This document shows positions 21,103 to 33,048 of a DNA stretch of 64,000 bases, piece after piece. The notes beneath the pieces were generated by a model. The model had not been told where the DNA came from. It searched no databases and saw nothing but the letters and a program-made list of their open reading frames with translations. Each line of letters begins with the position of its first letter. Position 1 is the stretch's first letter. This stretch comes from Rhipidocladum racemiflorum (taxonomy: Eukaryota > Streptophyta > Magnoliopsida > Poales > Poaceae), in contig CM070583.1 of the NCBI GenBank assembly GCA_036346355.1, positions 9,610,001-9,674,000 on the forward strand. The letters are read 5' to 3'. A program made the translations under genes and the position numbers.

Positions 21103-24100
21103 TGTAACATCCTCAAAATAAAAGAAAGTAAAAATAAATTAAAAATTTTAATTTATTATTTTAAACTGAATTCTTAGTATTTTTTTTTGAACTTCTTTGA
21201 ACTTTGTTGCACAAGAAAAACCTTCTATTTTATTTGCAAACGGAATCTTAACCTCGTATATCAAAAAACGAGTTTAGCATAAGGTAAAAAAAAACAAAAA
21301 CAAAATGTATTTCCTACATTACCTTTCATATCAATTCTATAAATTTTCAAAAAGGATTTAAAATGATTTGTTGCTTAGGAAAAGTCAAAAACAGTTTTGA
21401 TTAATTTGAGCCTTCTTCAATTAAAAGAATTGTATAAAATAAAAATAAGTATTCTGGCTCTAAACTTTTATTTTGGAATATATATAATTATGGGTCAACA
21501 CGATAAAAGTTCCAATATCATTTTGGATAGTTAGAAGATTCATTTTACAAAAGGCATATTTCTAACTTAAACATTGTCTAATTCTTGAAGGATTATTAGG
21601 ATATTAGTTTACTTAAAATTCTTTGGGTAGTTTAATGATAATCTTAAGACTCCCCACAAGAACAAGTTTTCAAGAATTTCTTAATGAATTTTAGTGCCTC
21701 TAATGGATTGGAATGTAGCTAATGTTTGAAATTTACAGAGAATAAAACAAAATCTTTTTCCTTTTATCCACTGCCCTGTGGGCCACCTCTGACCGAACCC
21801 TTGCCAATCTTGACTCCCCACTGCCATTCCCGATTAATCTTTGCACTATCGAAAGCCTTCTCAAATGGAATAAAGTCCCATTTCATGCTTTTGCAAGCAA
21901 AGCACCTCAATGCTGTTATGATCAAGGAATGAGCGCTTCTAGATTTTCTATTGTAAAGCTGCTGGCCCAAGATTTTCAAACCCTTTTGGACCAATCAAGT
22001 GCAGCGAACCGACAACTCATTGTCTGAAACTTTGATAGCTAAATAAAGAGCCAGTTTAGGCATTCTTTTCAGAACATTGCATTTTCCATTTTGAGCAGTG
22101 GAGGAGTGAATCCAGGACTTCACCCCAGACCCTTCTAGCTCCAAGATCTCTATATCTTATTGAACCAATCCAATGCCAGAACTTGACCTCTCAAAAGCCT
22201 GAATCAACAAAACACTACACCAATCAAACCTGCTACCTTTTGTCAGGTTTGGCACTGTAGCTTGTCACGGTAGCTTCTCTGAACTTGCCGGTTGACTGAA
22301 GAATCGCCCTACCGTTTGTTGCCGTTGATCGCCTCTCCCTTCCTTCGCCCGTACGCCGTGGAGTCGCCCAGATCCTCGCTGTCCTCCAGCTCACGCCGTT
22401 GCCCTCCCCATGGTTTTTCTCTGCCAAGGCCACCGCCCAGCTCGCCGAGGCAACCAATCCTTCTCTCTGCCTCGTCGAATCTCACTGCGAAGCTCAAGCC
22501 GCGTCGTTTTCTCCCTGGCCGAACTTCACCGCTCGAACCTTGCCTCATCATTTCACTGCCGTGACCTTGACTCGTCGCTGCCGAGCCCTTGGAACTTGGT
22601 TGCCGTGCCAAACCATTGCCGTGGTCGCCAACCAGCTCCATTTTCCCCCTGCCATGACAGCGCTAAGCTCGGCGTCACTGTCTTCTTCCCTCGGCACCGA
22701 ATCGAGCCCGCGTTGGCACACAGCTCCTCCACCTCCATCGCCTACTTAAGTAAGCCTCGAGCATGCCCGAGCTCCCCGCGCCCACTACTACCCCTACCGA
22801 GCTGGCCTCCCCATTCGCCTCCATTGCCGCCATTAGCACAGAAGTTCAAGATTCGGGCCAACACTCAATTGGAGCAACCCAGTGAGTAATTCTTCAATTA
22901 AATTCGTCCAATGCTCGTCTATATCTCTCTGAAGTTGTCCATCACCCCGGTTGCAGCTTCCACTGCTTGAAGCTCCGCCGCATTGGGCGTTTTCTTCCCC
23001 ACGGCCGGCGCATGGTGCCGCACCACCTCGGGCCTCCTCCGTCACGGTGAGTGATTGGGATAGGACCTACTCGGGCCCCTCATGCTCACTGACTCCTCCA
23101 TTGGTCTTCGACGCCACCGTGCCTTCCCCGCGCCGCCGCCTTCTTCTCCAAGACCGGCCGCTCGGTCTTTGGACCGCCCGACCAACCTCGTTCGCTCCCG
23201 AGGTATTTGAATGGATTCCTTAGGATCCCTAGGTGCTCACTGACCCTTCTCCCTGCCTTCGACGCCGCCCTAGCTCCCCCACGGCTCGCCGCCAATCCCG
23301 CCGCCGCCCCGCTCCGCCGCGGCATGTTTTCGGCCGATTTGAGTCCAAATCAACCATCGCCCTAGGTTCCACGCGTAGCCTCTTTGCTCTCGTGTCCGAC
23401 TCCGCCGCCTCCACCTCCGATCGCCACGGTGAGGATGCCTCCTCCGTGCCCTGTTCTGGCTCACTGCCGGGTGGCCCTGCCTTGTCAGCCACACGCGCAC
23501 TCAAGCCCAGCTCAACCGAAGCCAAAATACGCCTTCACACCACGAAAACGTATTTTCATTTTTCTCAGCTTTTCCAAAACCGAGAGCACTATTTTTGTTA
23601 TAACTTTCACATTATAACTCCAAATAAGCTCAACCAAGTTCCTAAAATTTTGTTAAATCATGAAGTTTCTAAATATAGAAAAACATTTCAATTTTGTTCA
23701 ATGCAAAGTATTTGAAATTCAAATTTGAACTATAGGTCTAATATGTGCTCTATATACAATTTTCACAAATGATCTCTAAATTTAATGAAACCAATTTTAT
23801 TGTATTCCTTATGTCATTAGGGTTCCAAATATATAAAAATATTTAGACTTGGACTTAGATTATACAAAATTTATGATTAGGTCCTTTTCAACATGTTTGA
23901 AATTGAAATGCTTATATCTAGTGCAAATAAACTTCAATTATGGTGAAACAAGTTTCTATACTCTCATGAAATAGCACCCTCTCTGTTTATGTAAAAATGT
24001 TTAGGCTTAGGCTTGTTTAGTCATAAGTTCATGGGCATCATTTCATGTATAATATAAGGTTTAAGTTTTCCATGAATAAATAGTGTTAGCACATTGCATA

Positions 24101-27100
24101 TAACTTGAAAACTAATACCTAAACATTTGAAGCATCATAATTATAGGCTCGGTAATAGTAGCTTAGTAAGTTGTTTTGTGTACTTTAGTTTGTCATTAAG
24201 CAAAGTATCTAGTAATCAACTAGGATTAAGCATTAATAATTTTGCAACCAGACTTCGAGGACCTCTCCTTCGTAATATTACCGTGGTTGAATCTTAATTG
24301 TAATCATTTACCATTAAAAACATAAGAATGAAGTTTAGCAAAAACTTTAAAATATGAATAACCATAACTATTGCGTGCAAAACCAAATGGTTAGAATGAA
24401 CTCAATCTTCGTGAAATTAATTTAGTTATACCCCTAATGTCACATAGGTTTCAAATATATAATAATATTTACGTTTTACCCTAGTGTGCATTAAATGCTT
24501 ATTAATCGAAGTTCCATTACTTGAATAGTTCGAATAGTCATAACCCTCACAAACAAACTTAAAATTTGGTAAAACCAAATCCTAAGACTTTTTAAAAGTG
24601 ATACCCTTCCTAGTTATATGCAAAAATAATAGATGTTTTCGTATTATTGAACTAAAACCATATAAGGCCCTAATACTCTTTTATATTAAAAACATCGTAG
24701 TTGAAAGTGAAATATCGCGGAACCAACTTTAAAACACTCTTAGAGGTATCCCCTGATAGTTCCTGAAGAATGGTTAAATAATTTATTAAGGTGCAGTCAC
24801 ATTCGTAAAACAAAAACGACACCATCCATGCATGTAAAATTGTGACATTTAAGCCTTTTCGGCCACCCATAGAATACCTCGTTTAAATACAAAGATTAGA
24901 GGGAATAGCTCAAAACCATTCTATAATGTTTGTACTACCATAATATGGAAAAACATTTAATTAATGACTTGCTTTGCATCTGAATCCTATTAGCACAACA
25001 GGCCTAATTATTATGAAAGTTAGTAACTTGCTATTCGAATAGTTGGACTTATTAAACCCTAAGGTAAAATGTTTATGTCATTAGAATCATCATATAATCA
25101 TGTAAATGTAACCTCTAGCCCTATCATCTAAACCCAACTTATATAAATCAACTTTTGTGCAAATTATACTTAAGACTAAGTATTGTTCACATGAACACTT
25201 TTAATCTTAATTGTATTGATCCAAACAATCTTAGCTTCTTAGATTTGAAAATGAAAATAATCAAATATGTAATTTTGGCCCCTTGAATTCGTAAATGGTA
25301 ACTTTCGTTAAACGCGGTTTTATGTTCTGCACTAGTTGGACCCAAACCCTAACCTCCGCCAAAGCGCACTATCGCACTTGTTTTCCATGAATGGTTCTAT
25401 TTGTGAATATATTCGACTTCTTTTTGCCACATGTATTGTATATTTACTTGTTGTTCTTTCTTTTCTGGATTTGGATGTTGCTTCGCTTTTTATGATACGG
25501 CGTGTAGACTCCGACGTTTCGGATACTATTGCAGACGACTCCAACTTCACTACTGAATTCAACAAGCAAGGCAAGCACCCTCCTTTGACCATGTTGAACC
25601 TACTATTTTAATTAAGTTTACTTTGTTTGTCAAAACTATTATGCATGCGCTATGTTTATTAAACTGCTATATTATGGGATGCGGTAGAACTAAACCTAGC
25701 TTGTGGGATTTCCTTGATTAATTGTTGACATGAGAACATTGAAACCCTAGGTTATGGTTAAACAAAAGATAATGTCAATTTGGTATACTCGATTATTATT
25801 TGCACATGCTTAGTATGCTCTAGTAATGGGATCATGAATGGATGGTTACACTGTTCATGATAATCAATGAGAATAGACATGTTTTGGAAGAGACAGGTGG
25901 TGTCTCATGATTTGGAAAGGTTGGTTATGACAGTAAAGGATACCGATAGTTTGTTAAAAATGAAAATAAAACTATGTTTTGACACAGGTGGATTATGGCA
26001 ATAGCCGGAGGTGTAAGCGTTAACTTACACGTAGTGTAGGGGGAGTTTCCACCTGAGTTAATTTAAGGACCGAACATAGTGTTGTATAATCCAGGAATTA
26101 CCGTACAACCACAATTGCTATTTATGGGGTAGCCTCAACCTACTAAGTTATTTAAAACTGGCTTTGCACATTGGGAGGCCGAAGTAGCACAAGCCTTAAA
26201 CCCTTTCGAGTTGGCTTGTAAGGGGCTTCCACATGGACTTGTGGGTAATTGCATACCGATGCAACGGTGTACGCCTCACTATGGGAAGGAACACGTGTTC
26301 TTGATCTCGCGCAATGAGAATTTATATCTTCCCAAATTTTTGTTCCTACCATAGTAAGGATTTAACGTCACTGGGCTGGTGTAAAGTCAGGATTAAATAA
26401 TGTAACAGTTGTGTATGATTTTCCTCGCGGCACACCTAAGGAAGTGTGTTAATTTGCAATGCACAAAGGGAAAATCATTATTTGTGGGTAAAGTTGTACA
26501 ACTCTGCAGAGTCTAAACTTTTCAAAGCCGTTCTCACGGTTATGGGAATCTTGGTGCTCGACACTAGTTAGAGTTTTGGTACTTTTATGAAATGGATGGA
26601 ACTTAATGGTAGTTGGAAAGAATCATGTGAAAAATGTTGTGGTCAATGGAAGATGTTGTTGATGTCAATGGTATGGGAATGGATCGGTACTTTACTCACA
26701 ATCATGGAGGATTGTGAGATTGTTACTACTCTATTTATACTTGTTATTTACATATCATCAATTGCTTTACAAATTTTAAACACAATCTATTATTCTGTAT
26801 TTACAATTCAATTCGGCTTTATGCAAAATAACTTAGTAGCTTCCCATGACATAGCCTGCATTTATTATATACATTTGTGATACACTATAAGTCTTGCGAG
26901 TACATACGTGTACTCAACCTTGCTATTGTTGATATTCAGAGAATGAAGAGAATGAGTAGCCAGATCCAGGCCTTGGATTACGGGGACTTTGCTAACGAAT
27001 CTTTCTAAGGTTTACCCTTGTCAGTTGCCTGTGGTATTTTGGGTAGAAGGCATACTGCCAAGCAATGTATCTTCCGCTGCAAACTCTTTAATTCAGCCAA

Positions 27101-27265
27101 CAGGCCATGTTGTAAGACTTTATTTCTATTAATGTAATATGAACTTGTATGGATGTGATGACAATGTTGTGAATGTGCGTGCTAGCCACTGATCATGGGA
27201 CTAGTACTGTATGCACATAGGAATCCCTCTTGGTATTCCACACCATTAAAGGGAGGGTTCCGACA
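21103..27265 (+). mobile_element. 6.16-kb element with LTR-type ends, giant solo LTR or non-autonomous element
   Basis: Starts TGTAACATCCTCAAAATAA and ends GGGAGGGTTCCGACA (TG...CA), flanked by the 5-bp duplication TTCTT (21098-21102 and 27266-27270). The flanks rejoin into R sequence. No gag or pol text was found. There is an unusual GC-rich block at 22260-23520 with CCGCCGCC runs, an AT-rich part (23520-26900) with loosely repeated modules such as GGTTCCAAATATATAA-AATA (23820, 24447), and an end resembling Del/Tekay-type gypsy LTR ends. Internal duplicated LTRs were not seen, so a single very long LTR is the simplest reading. Class and family are uncertain. Confidence 0.7.
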
Positions 27266-27270
27266 TTCTT

Positions 27271-27536
27271 ATCTCTATCTAACTTCTTATCTCTAATCTT
27301 ATACATACATGTATATGCACCTAATTATCCTAATTAACATGATCCAATACATACACACAAAAAGACCAAAACTCACATATGCACGCATACGACCCACCTA
27401 CCCGCTCTCGTGTGACTCGCTCGCTCACAGCCCACCTACTGCATGCTCTTGCATGACACGCTTGCTGCATAGTCCGCTGGCCGCTATACTGTGTCGTCCA
27501 TCCGTATAGATCTCTTCGCATTTCGTCTTACTGCAC
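27271..27536 (+). repeat. Repeat R, copy 3, middle part
   Basis: ATCTCTATCTAACTTCTTAT, TTAACATGATCCAATACATA, CGTGTGACTCGCTCGCTCAC and TGTGTCGTCCATCCGTATAG match R copy 2 (19150-19440). Broken at TGCAC by Gypsy-1. Confidence 0.8.
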
Positions 27537-28163
27537 TGTTCGCGCTAAAAACGTGAAGCAGGGTTTTCAGCCTCGAACATACAAGACAAACACCGAGTTT
27601 GCAAGGCGTGCCAGTCAATTCGACCTGAAATTGACAAGGTAGAGATTATAAGCGATTAAAGCCGATAAAACGAAGGTTATCGGCTTAACGCTAGTCGGCT
27701 AAAAATCGATCTAACGATCAACCTGGCGGTTAATCCGGATACAAGGCAAAATCGGCTTTGAGAAGGCGATGCGCAACAAAACAAAGCAAATCGAACCTGG
27801 GGCGAAATCGACCAAAAACCAACAATCGGCGATGCGCAACTCCGTTGATTTCGTCGACTTACAGAGAAGTGTTTGTAAATCTAAAACGACGTAAAAAGGA
27901 ACTGTAAAGAGTAGATGTATGTTGTGTTGGATTGATTCTTCTGATTGCCCCACGGCCCGTCCCTTTTATAGTGCTCTGGCCGATCCGAGTTACACATGGA
28001 TACGGCAGCTATATCCGTATCGGTCCTTGATCCGATTACCTTTCCTTGTTAGAAACGGATTCTCTTTCCGATTTCCTTGACACCGGCTTTATCTTTTCCA
28101 TAAAAAACCTTTATATCCAAATTAGACCGATTTTACCATAAGCGCCGAATTTTGGTGTAAACA
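27537..28163 (-). repeat. Gypsy-1 3' LTR
   Basis: Plus-strand ends TGTTCGCGCTAAAAACG and GTGTAAACA. The inner side is adjacent to the polypurine tract, so in the element's own direction this is the 3' LTR. Rich in ATCGGCT/AGCCGAT motifs. Confidence 0.9.
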
Positions 28164-28180
28164 TATGCCCCCTGTTTTTG
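28164..28180 (-). promoter_or_regulatory. Gypsy-1 polypurine tract
   Basis: The plus strand reads TATGCCCCCTGTTTTTG; the minus strand gives an A/G-rich AAAAACAGGGGGCATA directly before the LTR. This would be the primer for plus-strand DNA synthesis. Confidence 0.75.
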
Positions 28181-28343
28181 GAAGATAACTTGTTATTTTC
28201 CAAAAACTCTATCGGCTTTACGTCCATATCGGCTTTATGAGAGGATCTTTCTTGAAAACCACCCCATTAACTGCGCCGTAATAATCTTGGTGCGCTTTAA
28301 ATGCAGAAACTGTTCCCGCCTGTTCACCTTTTTAATACCGTAG

Positions 28344-28351
28344 TATAAATA
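28344..28351 (+). promoter_or_regulatory. TATA box for antisense gene of Gypsy-1
   Basis: TATAAATA lies 99 nt upstream of the ATG at 28450, between the 3' LTR and the plant-mobile-domain ORF. The earlier ATG (28351) overlaps the box itself, so a transcript starting about 30 nt downstream would begin translation at 28450 (MDPSQVFIPI). Inferred from sequence only. Confidence 0.55.
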
Positions 28352-28449
28352 TGGGGTCCCCCCACGGTCATTCGCACGCCTTCAAGCTCTCGGATCATCG
28401 ATCATCGGCTTCCTTCGTCCTCCTTTGTCCTCCTCTGAAACTGGCTGAA

Positions 28450-30020
28450 ATGGATCCTTCGCAGGTATTCATCCCGATTCCCCATAGTATCGATCAATTT
28501 TATCTTGGGCCGGTAGGTACCATGCAAACCGATACGGTAATCAATGACGAGATCCCTAGGCTCCCATTGTCGGCTGCTGGATATAACGTTTCTGAGTGGG
28601 GGAAAAGCTTTAGGGCCTGGCCTACGCCTTTGAAGGGGTGGAGATCTTGGTTTATAAGGGTATCGGCTCAAAAGAGGGTAGAGTGGGAGAGGATGGGAAT
28701 AGCCAAGTCCCTTTCTTTGAGTCTAGCCGATCCCGAGGCCAATGAACCCCTTGTTGCCGCGGCCTGTTACTTTTGGTCGGATTCCTTTAATGCATTCCTT
28801 TTCCCGTCTGGCCCGATAGGCCCAACTTTGCTTGACGTGGCCCAACTGTGCTGTCTTAGACCAGATGGGGATCAGCTGTCGGCTTTTAGTGGTAAACCCA
28901 ATTTTAAGTTAATCCAGAAGAAGGGTGAGGGTTGGCATAAGTACATCCAGAACAACAACAAGGTCAACGGTCCGGTATCGGCTGAAGAGCATGTCGCTTT
29001 TCTCAACCTTTGATTGGACCGATATCTATTTTGTGGAGCTTCCCTTGGTCCTACCCAATCTTTTCAGCTGATAGCAGAGCGCTTAGTGGAGGGTCATCGG
29101 CTTGCTCTTGGCAAGATGTTTCTAGGTGCGGTGTATCAGATGATGTATGTAATACGTAGCCGACTCTTTTCCGGATTTGCCAAATTTGTTATCGGCAATA
29201 TAGGGGGACCCTTATGGTTTGTCCAGGTTTGGCTTTATTGTATGTTTAGCCGATCTATTCTGTCTGAGCCCTCGGGGAGCCTAACCTTCCCTAGAGAAGA
29301 TTACCCAGAGCACGTAGTTCCCCAGTATAGAGATAGCCGATCTTACGGGGAGAGATTTATCATGTCCTCCGCGGGCGAGTTGAAAATGGAACCAGTAGGC
29401 TTGCACAAATACCTCAATTTCTTCCTGACCTTAGATAAAACTACCTTTAATTAGCAGGACTTCTTCCGCTATACCGATGTAGCCGACTGTCCATACCCTT
29501 CCTTTCTCCACTTAGATGCCGATAGTTCTTTGATGCCCCCAGTCTACCTTGGACTTGTATAGAATTATCATCTCCCCTTGCATCATTCATGTCGGCTTGA
29601 ATACCCGTAACTGAACATTTTAGCCATCCTACGAATTCTATCACCCTTCGGTTTATGCCCGTCAACTGGGTTTCGGGCAGACCATCCCTTCTTTTCCTTT
29701 GTTATCCTGCGTTGAGCCCCGATCTCGGGTGACCAACAGTATTGCCGCGGAAATTGTGCTTGAAGTAGCCGACGGACTACAGGTCTTCTCGACGCCACGC
29801 TTTATCCTCAACTCCCGTCGGTCGGCTACTTTCTCGTGGTGGTGGTCTAAAATATCAGAAGCGCTACTTTTGGACAGAACTCCGTCGGCCATAATCCTTT
29901 TATTTTTACCTGATTTCCATGAGCCGACGGTAGTCTCTGACTCCAGCGAGAGCTCTGTTTATACCAACTCTTCAATAGCTGTAGAGGTACTAGCGCTGAT
30001 ATTTCCTCATGAGTTCTGTT
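28450..30020 (+). pseudogene. Antisense plant-mobile-domain ORF of Gypsy-1
   Basis: Transcribed opposite to gag-pol. The protein resembles the plant mobile domain (PMD, older name aminotransferase-like) carried by some plant retrotransposons and by MAIL1/MAIN-type host genes: WRSWFIRVSAQKRVEWERMG, EPLVAAACYFWSDSFNAFLF, GPIGPTLLDVAQLCCLRPDG, then DRYLFCGASLGPTQSFQLIA, LALGKMFLGAVYQMMYVI and, near 29640-29870, FYHPSVYARQLGFGQTIP and ATFSWWWSKISEALL. Breaks: TGA at 29011-29013 where Trp is expected, TAG near 29455, and a frame change before 29700. I chose the start at 28450 because the TATA box overlaps the upstream ATG. The molecular role of the domain in the element is unknown. Confidence 0.75.
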
Positions 30021-31356
30021 GGTAGCTGGTTTTTCCTTTACTGAAAAATTTTCGATCCCTTTCAGGGTGAGACCGCGGCAGCTACTGGTGAGCAAGCAGT
30101 CAACCCCCTATCTCTGCCAGCAGTGGCCGACAGCGACGGCCGGACCAAGCAGTTGGTACTATGGGGTATACTTCGGGTACTTTGGGCGTCCGGAGCCCTT
30201 CTCTGTCGGACCTCGCTCGTCAACGCCCTGCAAGTAAGTTGCTTTCATTGCATCGGCTTTTATGCTCCCTGTCTTGCCGATATTAATCAATTTTTTTTCT
30301 TTTTTCAGAGAGAAAGAAGAAGTCGACCAGGCGGTCGTCAAGGCCTGTGGGGCCTTTAGCCGACCGCTCCCTGGAGCACTCAGCTACTGATGTAAGTATT
30401 GTCTTGCCTTTTCCTTTAAATGGTTTCATGGCGTTGATCATCGTCTTCAGCTTCTTTTCCAGCAATCGCCATCAGTGCAGGTGGCAGGGGTTTTAGCCGA
30501 TCTTCAAGGCACCTCTTCGGCTCTTCCGCCTGTGATATCTCCGACGCTCCCTATTGTGCCACCTCTGTCGATTGACGTATCTGACTCTCCGGCGTTGTTG
30601 ACGGACCCGGCCGATCTCTTGGGTTTTACTTTGGATGACCTTGATGACCTAGAGGTATTGGCTACCGATGACTACCCGGCAGATATTCAACGTATAATAG
30701 CTGCTTCTGCAACTGCATTGGCCACTGTAACTGCCGAGCCAGGCATGCACGAACGCCTCAATCGTCTTTTTCATGAAGTAATGCAGTCGGAGGCAGCCCT
30801 TTTGGCAGATACATAACCCTTAAGAAATGCCATGGCGGTCGTGCAAGCCGATCTCCCGCCTGCGGCCATGAATGCACTTTTAGATGTCTGTCACTTAGAT
30901 GCTCGTCGGTCGGAGGTAGAGTCGGCCAGGCTCAGGACTGAACAGAGGAAAGCTCAACAAGCCGATCAACAAATTTTAGACAAGCTCATAGCTGGCGCCA
31001 AGCTTCAGAAGAATGCATTTGATCAGGGTACTGCCGCCCTCAAGTTGGCCAAAGGCAGGGCTCAAGAGTTGGAATCGACCAAAAAACAGCTCGAAGAGCA
31101 GTTGGCCTTGGTCACCAAAGAGCTTGCAGAATGCCAGATAAAAATCACCGACTCGGCGTCCTCGCTGGCAACTCAGAGGCGGCAGATAGGTGAAGTCTTT
31201 GCTCAAGTCAAAACTCAATCGGCCAAGATAGTCCCTATCCCTGGCAATGCAATGGCCGATCAGCAGCTGATTGATAGCGTTCAAGCCACCATTGGCAGGG
31301 CAGCAGCGGCACTGTCGGCTTTGGGAGCCCACTTGCCTGGATCCGGACTGCATTGA
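30021..31356 (+). pseudogene. Antisense gene of Gypsy-1, 3' exons with coiled coil
   Basis: Continues the mobile-domain gene through likely introns at about 30021-30066, 30234-30308 (GTAAGT...TTTTTTCAG) and 30392-30462 (GTAAGT...TTTTCCAG). The last exon (30463-31356) encodes an acidic Pro/Asp-rich part (DPADLLGFTLDDLDDLEVLA) and then a long Gln/Lys/Glu/Leu coiled coil (RTEQRKAQQADQQILDKLIA, ELESTKKQLEEQLALVTKEL), ending in a conserved DSVQATIGRAAAALSALGAH block. One nonsense codon, TAA at 30814-30816, interrupts it. The same layout occurs in Gypsy-2 (55998-57355), so the introns and coding sense were shared by the family. It ends about 210 bp from the convergent integrase gene. Confidence 0.7.
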
Positions 31357-31567
31357 TTTGAACATACATCGGGTGTTGACTAATTTTTGATGAAACTGTT
31401 TGATGGCACCGGCTATGTAGCTGACCTTTTGTAAACAATGTTTTCACTTCCGCTGCGATGTTGCGGTGTAGGAAGGCTTTTGGATGGTTGACTTGATCGG
31501 CTGTATAACCGATCTTATATGTAATGTGCTTTTGTAATTGGTTTCTCACCGATCTTTATTCATGTGG

Positions 31568-33046
31568 TTAGGATCCAATCCATACGCTAGGGTAATATGC
31601 TTTCAAATACTTCCCGTTGATCGCTTTAGGTAGTATGAATCCGTCCAAGGACTCTAATATGTATGAGTTCCTGTCAATCGGTCGATTTATCTTATAAGGC
31701 CCCTCCCATGTCGGGGACCACTTGCCAAATCGATTATCTTTCGAGCCGATCGGCAATATAGTTTTCCAAACTAAATCGGCTTGATTAAAAGATTTCGGTA
31801 CAACCTTCTTATTGTATGACCTGGCAACCCTTTCCTTGTTCCTTTTAAGCCGATCCAATGTAATCAACCTTAATTCGGTCAAGTCATCTAGATTGTCCAG
31901 CATTGCTTGCTTGTATTCGTCGGTAGGCAATTTCTCTTGCTCAGATACCCTAACCGAGCCGATGTTGATTTCCACGGGCAAAACGGCCTCTTGTCCATAT
32001 ACTAGCTGAAAGGGTGACAGCTTGGTTGATCCATGGTAAGATAGCCGATAGGCCCATAAAGCTTCTGATAATGTCGAATGCCAATTTCTTGGTTTTTCCT
32101 CGATTTTTCTTTTTATCAACTTTATTATCGTCTTGTTTGATGACTCGGCCTGCCCATTGGCCTGAGCATAATAAGGGGAGGAGTTAAGTAGTTTTATCTC
32201 GAGACTTTCTGCAAAGTTTCTGAACTCTTTAGACATGAACACCGTCCCTTGATCGATCGTGATTGTTTGGGGAATCCCAAACCTATGGACGATGTGTTCG
32301 TTGACAAAGCCGATTAATTCTGTACTGGTGACCCTTTTAAGTGGTATGGCTTCTACCCATTTTGAGAAGTAATCGGTTACTGCTAGAATAAACTTATGCC
32401 CTTTGCTGGATGATGGAAATATCTGACCGATTATGTCTATACCCCATCCTCTGAACGGCCATGGTTTGATGATCGGGTATAAAGCTGATGCTGGCGCTGA
32501 CTGTATGTTGCCAAACTTTTGACATGTTTGACATCCTTTGTAATATCTGAAGCAAAACTTTTGACATGTTTGACATCCTTTGTAATATCTGAAGCAATCT
32601 TCTAACATTGTCGGCCAGAAATATCCCGTTCGTCTTAACATCCATTTCATTTTATGAGCCGATTGATGCGACCCACAGATTCCCTCATGGATCTCTCCCA
32701 TTGCTATTTTGGCTTCTTCTGTCCCCAAGCATCTTAGCAACAAGCCTTTCATGGTTCGAAAATATAATACGTCTCCTAATAGAACGTATTTGAGTGCTTT
32801 ATGCCTGACTTTTTGCTCAGTCGACTTGGATGGATTTGACAAATAATCCCTTATTTCCGTTCTCCAATCAACAGGATGGGCGCACATGATCGGCCAATGG
32901 TTTAGCTCGATTGGTTCCTGTTGGCTTTTATTCTTATATCCCGATGCACATTGTGCCAGTAGGTTCGCCTTGTCATTGGCCTCTCTAGGGATATGTTCAA
33001 TGGAGAACGTTGTAAACGTCTTAATAATTTGGAGGCATTGATGCAA
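31568..33046 (-). pseudogene. Gypsy-1 integrase
   Basis: An open frame of 492 codons beginning inside the second RNase H-like/integrase linker. Zinc-binding region: His at 120-131 (HEGICGSHQSAH) and GCQTC. Catalytic triad D204 (WGIDII), D265 (TIDQG) and E301 (GQAESSN), spaced D-D-35-E. The C-terminal region runs through LSPFQLVYGQEAVLPVEI and WSPTWEGPYKI. A perfect 42-bp tandem duplication (32513-32596) repeats CFRYYKGCQTCQKF in the zinc domain. The gene is cut from the rest of pol by the nested element at 33049-45613, so it is not translated as part of the polyprotein. Confidence 0.9.
32513..32596. repeat. 42-bp perfect tandem duplication in integrase
   Basis: The unit AAACTTTTGACATGTTTGAC... 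(42 bp) occurs at 32513-32554 and again, identical, at 32555-32596. It adds 14 residues and a second Cys pair to the zinc domain. Gypsy-2 has a single unit at the matching place (58411-58452). Confidence 0.92.
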
Positions 33047-33048
33047 AC

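Noticed and set aside
22292..23715. GC-rich overlapping frames of up to 160 codons
   Set aside because: Open on several frames and both strands at once through GC bias, with low-complexity Pro/Arg/Ser text and no family resemblance.
28351..28449. ATG at 28351 as start of the mobile-domain protein
   Set aside because: It overlaps the TATA box, so it would lie upstream of the transcription start; 28450 fits better.
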